Of a DNA stretch of 8,111 nucleotides, positions 6,756 to 8,111 are shown one piece after another. Below the pieces are notes generated by a model that was given only the letters and a program-made list of their open reading frames with translations, searched no databases and had not been told where the DNA came from. This DNA comes from Saprospiraceae bacterium (GTDB taxonomy: Bacteria > Bacteroidota > Bacteroidia > Chitinophagales > Saprospiraceae). The DNA lies in assembly GCA_004297645.1 (NCBI GenBank), contig SCUG01000082.1:1-8111 (forward strand), written 5' to 3'. A program made the translations under genes and the position numbers. Positions within the stretch are counted from its first letter, which is position 1, and each line of letters opens with the position of its first letter.

Positions 6756-6774
6756 CTTCATTTCGCCTTAGCTG

Positions 6775-7371
6775 TCAAAATTTAAACCCCAGCGACACCT
6801 GTCCGACCGCAGTTTTGCCGCTTCCCAAAAAGGGGCGGCCTTTGTCGTTTGATATATCCACCATGCCCTGGTTGTACCGGATACCAATCGTCACAGGTGC
6901 GAAATTATAGCTCAACCCGGCCGTAAGCCCCACGTCGGTCTTTTTAAAAGCATCCACAATAACCTCGGTATTGTCGAATACCTTGTAATCAGGCTTGGAA
7001 ATCAAATAAGAGGCGAAAGGTCCTACCTGCAAGTCAATACTGCCCAACCTGAACGCCACTGGCAACAAGAAATCTATGTATTTCATGTTCAGCGTTTCCC
7101 GGTCGCCGAGGAACTTGAAAGCTACCCCTTTTAGTGAGTAGCTCAATTCAGGCTGCAAGTGAATAAAATCAGGCAAAATGGGTAGGTCTGCAAAAATTCC
7201 GGCGTGAAAGCCGAACCGTTCGCCCCTATCGGGCAAATTGTCGAATGAGATATTGGAGACGTTTAAGCCTCCCCGTATCCCGAACTTGCTCTGAGCCTGG
7301 GATTTGGCTACGGGCATGAATAAGAAAACCAGTACCGTCAGAATAGCGAGAATAGAATATTTCAGTTTCAT
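6775..7371 (-). CDS. Outer-membrane beta-barrel protein (PorT / OMP_b-brl_2 type)
   Basis: 198 residues from the ATG at 7371. An in-frame ATG at 7455 would add 28 residues before the signal peptide, across a leader hairpin, so I reject it. Residues 1-27 are a Sec signal peptide (MKLKYSILAILTVLVFLFMP, then VAKSQAQ, cleavage after AQ). The mature protein starts KFGIRGGLNVS, the usual first strand of this Bacteroidota family, and continues with alternating-residue beta strands (GFHAGIFADLP, LQPELSYSLKG, LLPVAFRLG, GLTAGLSYNF, VTIGIRYNQG), ending VGQVSLGFKF with the C-terminal Phe typical of barrel insertion by BAM. About eight strands fit. Such small barrels are common in the phylum and mostly have no known substrate. 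A terminator follows at once, so it is probably its own transcript or the end of one with the OmpA gene. Confidence 0.87.
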   Translation of the reverse strand: MKLKYSILAILTVLVFLFMPVAKSQAQSKFGIRGGLNVSNISFDNLPDRGERFGFHAGIFADLPILPDFIHLQPELSYSLKGVAFKFLGDRETLNMKYIDFLLPVAFRLGSIDLQVGPFASYLISKPDYKVFDNTEVIVDAFKKTDVGLTAGLSYNFAPVTIGIRYNQGMVDISNDKGRPFLGSGKTAVGQVSLGFKF

Positions 7372-7515
7372 AAAATTTAGATTTAGAAGGTAAAATGCAC
7401 CCTCAAAAAACGCCTTTATTTCGAGTATTTCTTGAGGGATGCAGGCAAAAATCAAACGGATGTTTGGATATGAGATGAGTTACTAATTTTTGTTGCTTCG
7501 CAAAATGGGAAGTGC
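7372..7515 (-). other. Gap between the OmpA-like gene and the beta-barrel gene
   Basis: This holds the leader hairpin at 7400-7438 and a weak TTGC-TTC-GCAA stem (7493-7503) just after the OmpA-like stop. I find no convincing TAnnTTTG promoter box. A TTTG element (in TTTTTG near 7450) has only TACTCGAA at the right distance. Whether the two envelope genes share a transcript is open. Confidence 0.4.
7400..7438 (-). other. Hairpin in the leader of the beta-barrel gene
   Basis: CCCTCAAAAAA (7400-7410) pairs with TTTCTTGAGGG (7428-7438) over 11 bp with one G-U pair in the minus-strand RNA; the loop is 17 bases. It lies about 29 bases before the ATG at 7371. It could be a weak terminator of the upstream OmpA transcript or a leader structure that controls translation or stability. 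The T-run lies inside the second arm rather than after it, so it is not a standard terminator. Confidence 0.4.
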
Positions 7516-8111
7516 TTAATTCCCCGCCTCTTGCTTCGCTTCCGCCTTCATTTTTTCGTTTGCATAAATGGCGATTTCCACCCGGCGGTTTTGTGAACGG
7601 CCATATTCAGTATCGTTCGAAACGGTTGGTTGGCTTTCGCCCATGCCCACAATGCTTAGGCGGCTGTTTTGGACGCCCGAAGTGGAAAGTTGAGAAGACA
7701 CAGCCCTCGCCCGTTTTTTGGACAAGGTTTTATTGAATGAATTGGAGCCTACGCTGTCCGTATGTCCGACGATAAGTAATTCCGTCTCAGGGTATTCTTT
7801 CAAGGTTTCAGCCAATTTTCGGAGGTTGGTTTTATTGGATTGGTTTAAGTTCGACTTGCCGAAGTCAAAAAGTAGCTGGCTGTCGAAGGTCAGTTTGATG
7901 CCTTCGCCGACCCGTTCTACGGTGGCAGTTCCCCCTAAATCATCCTCCATTTTTTTAGCCTGTTTGTCCATTTTGTGCCCGATAACCGCCCCGACGGCGC
8001 CCCCCGTTACAGCACCCAGAATAGCGCCGAGGGCCGTATTTTTGCTTTTGTTACCAATGATACCGCCCACTACGGCGCCAGATGTGGCACCGATGACGGC
8101 GCCTTTTTCGG
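7516..8111 (-). CDS. OmpA family peptidoglycan-binding protein with glycine-zipper N-terminus (5' end outside window)
   Basis: The frame stays open to the window edge: 197 codons are visible and the true start is missing. A GTG at 8070 lies inside the Gly-rich segment and is unlikely to be the start. The visible N-terminus is a glycine zipper (GAVIGATSGAVVGGIIG, then ALGAILGAVTGGAVGAVIG), probably membrane-associated; relatives have a lipoprotein signal before it. A short charged linker (HKMDKQAKKMEDDL) leads to the OmpA C-terminal domain: LLFDFGKSNL, then VGHTDSVGS with the diaminopimelate-contacting Asp, then GMGESQP and RSQNRRVEIAI with the matching Arg. The domain holds the outer membrane to peptidoglycan without a covalent link. 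The gene reads toward the beta-barrel gene 144 bases downstream; I found no good terminator between them. Confidence 0.92.
   Translation of the reverse strand, partial: EKGAVIGATSGAVVGGIIGNKSKNTALGAILGAVTGGAVGAVIGHKMDKQAKKMEDDLGGTATVERVGEGIKLTFDSQLLFDFGKSNLNQSNKTNLRKLAETLKEYPETELLIVGHTDSVGSNSFNKTLSKKRARAVSSQLSTSGVQNSRLSIVGMGESQPTVSNDTEYGRSQNRRVEIAIYANEKMKAEAKQEAGN

Noticed and set aside
7372..7455. ATG at 7455 as the start of the beta-barrel protein
   Set aside because: It would put 28 residues before an otherwise ideal signal peptide and run through the leader hairpin.
7493..7503. TTGC-TTC-GCAA stem just after the OmpA-like stop as a terminator
   Set aside because: Only four pairs and no T-run in the right place.
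8068..8070. GTG as the start of the OmpA-like protein
   Set aside because: The frame continues upstream to the window edge with the same Gly/Ala zipper pattern, and a start here would leave no signal sequence.

Overview
The window looks like chromosomal DNA from a member of the Bacteroidota, probably the Saprospiria/Chitinophagia side of the phylum. The evidence is the gene content (an S46 dipeptidyl-peptidase, a DUF4403 lipoprotein, a PorT-like beta-barrel, a glycine-zipper OmpA lipoprotein, and an AraC regulator with a small ferredoxin-like front domain), the lack of Shine-Dalgarno sequences, and a TAnnTTTG-like promoter box. This is inference from families and signals, not a database match. 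Every gene I can support lies on the minus strand, so the order below runs right to left in the direction of transcription.

Right end (8111 to 6680), cell envelope: an OmpA-type peptidoglycan-binding lipoprotein whose start lies outside the window; a small outer-membrane beta-barrel protein (start 7371) that ends at a clear Rho-independent terminator (6716-6755); then a DUF4403 lipoprotein. The longest reading of the DUF4403 frame starts inside that terminator. A GTG at 6680, which puts a lipobox cysteine at residue 18, is the better start.

Middle (5227 to 1539), signalling: a three-gene operon. It holds an AraC-type regulator with a degenerate HMA-like N-terminal domain and a TTG start, a soluble hybrid histidine kinase (PAS, triplicated 21-residue coiled coil, second near-identical PAS, HisKA, HATPase, receiver, Hpt), and a stand-alone receiver protein that overlaps the kinase by ATGA. 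All phosphorelay residues are present: H365 to D654 to H794 in the kinase, then plausibly D57 of the small receiver. In front of the operon is a TAACTTTG box flanked by two GTGTTACA direct repeats exactly 21 bp apart. That spacing is typical of AraC-family operators, so I propose autoregulation.

Left end (1538 to 1): a 388-bp non-coding stretch with a 12-bp perfect hairpin and CCTAAC-type repeats, then the N-terminal half of a secreted S46 serine dipeptidyl-peptidase (DPP7/DPP11 type). It runs off the window, so its specificity residue and catalytic serine cannot be seen.

The most notable material is the signalling operon with its candidate operator, and the corrected DUF4403 start. I see no mobile element, CRISPR array, tRNA or rRNA.
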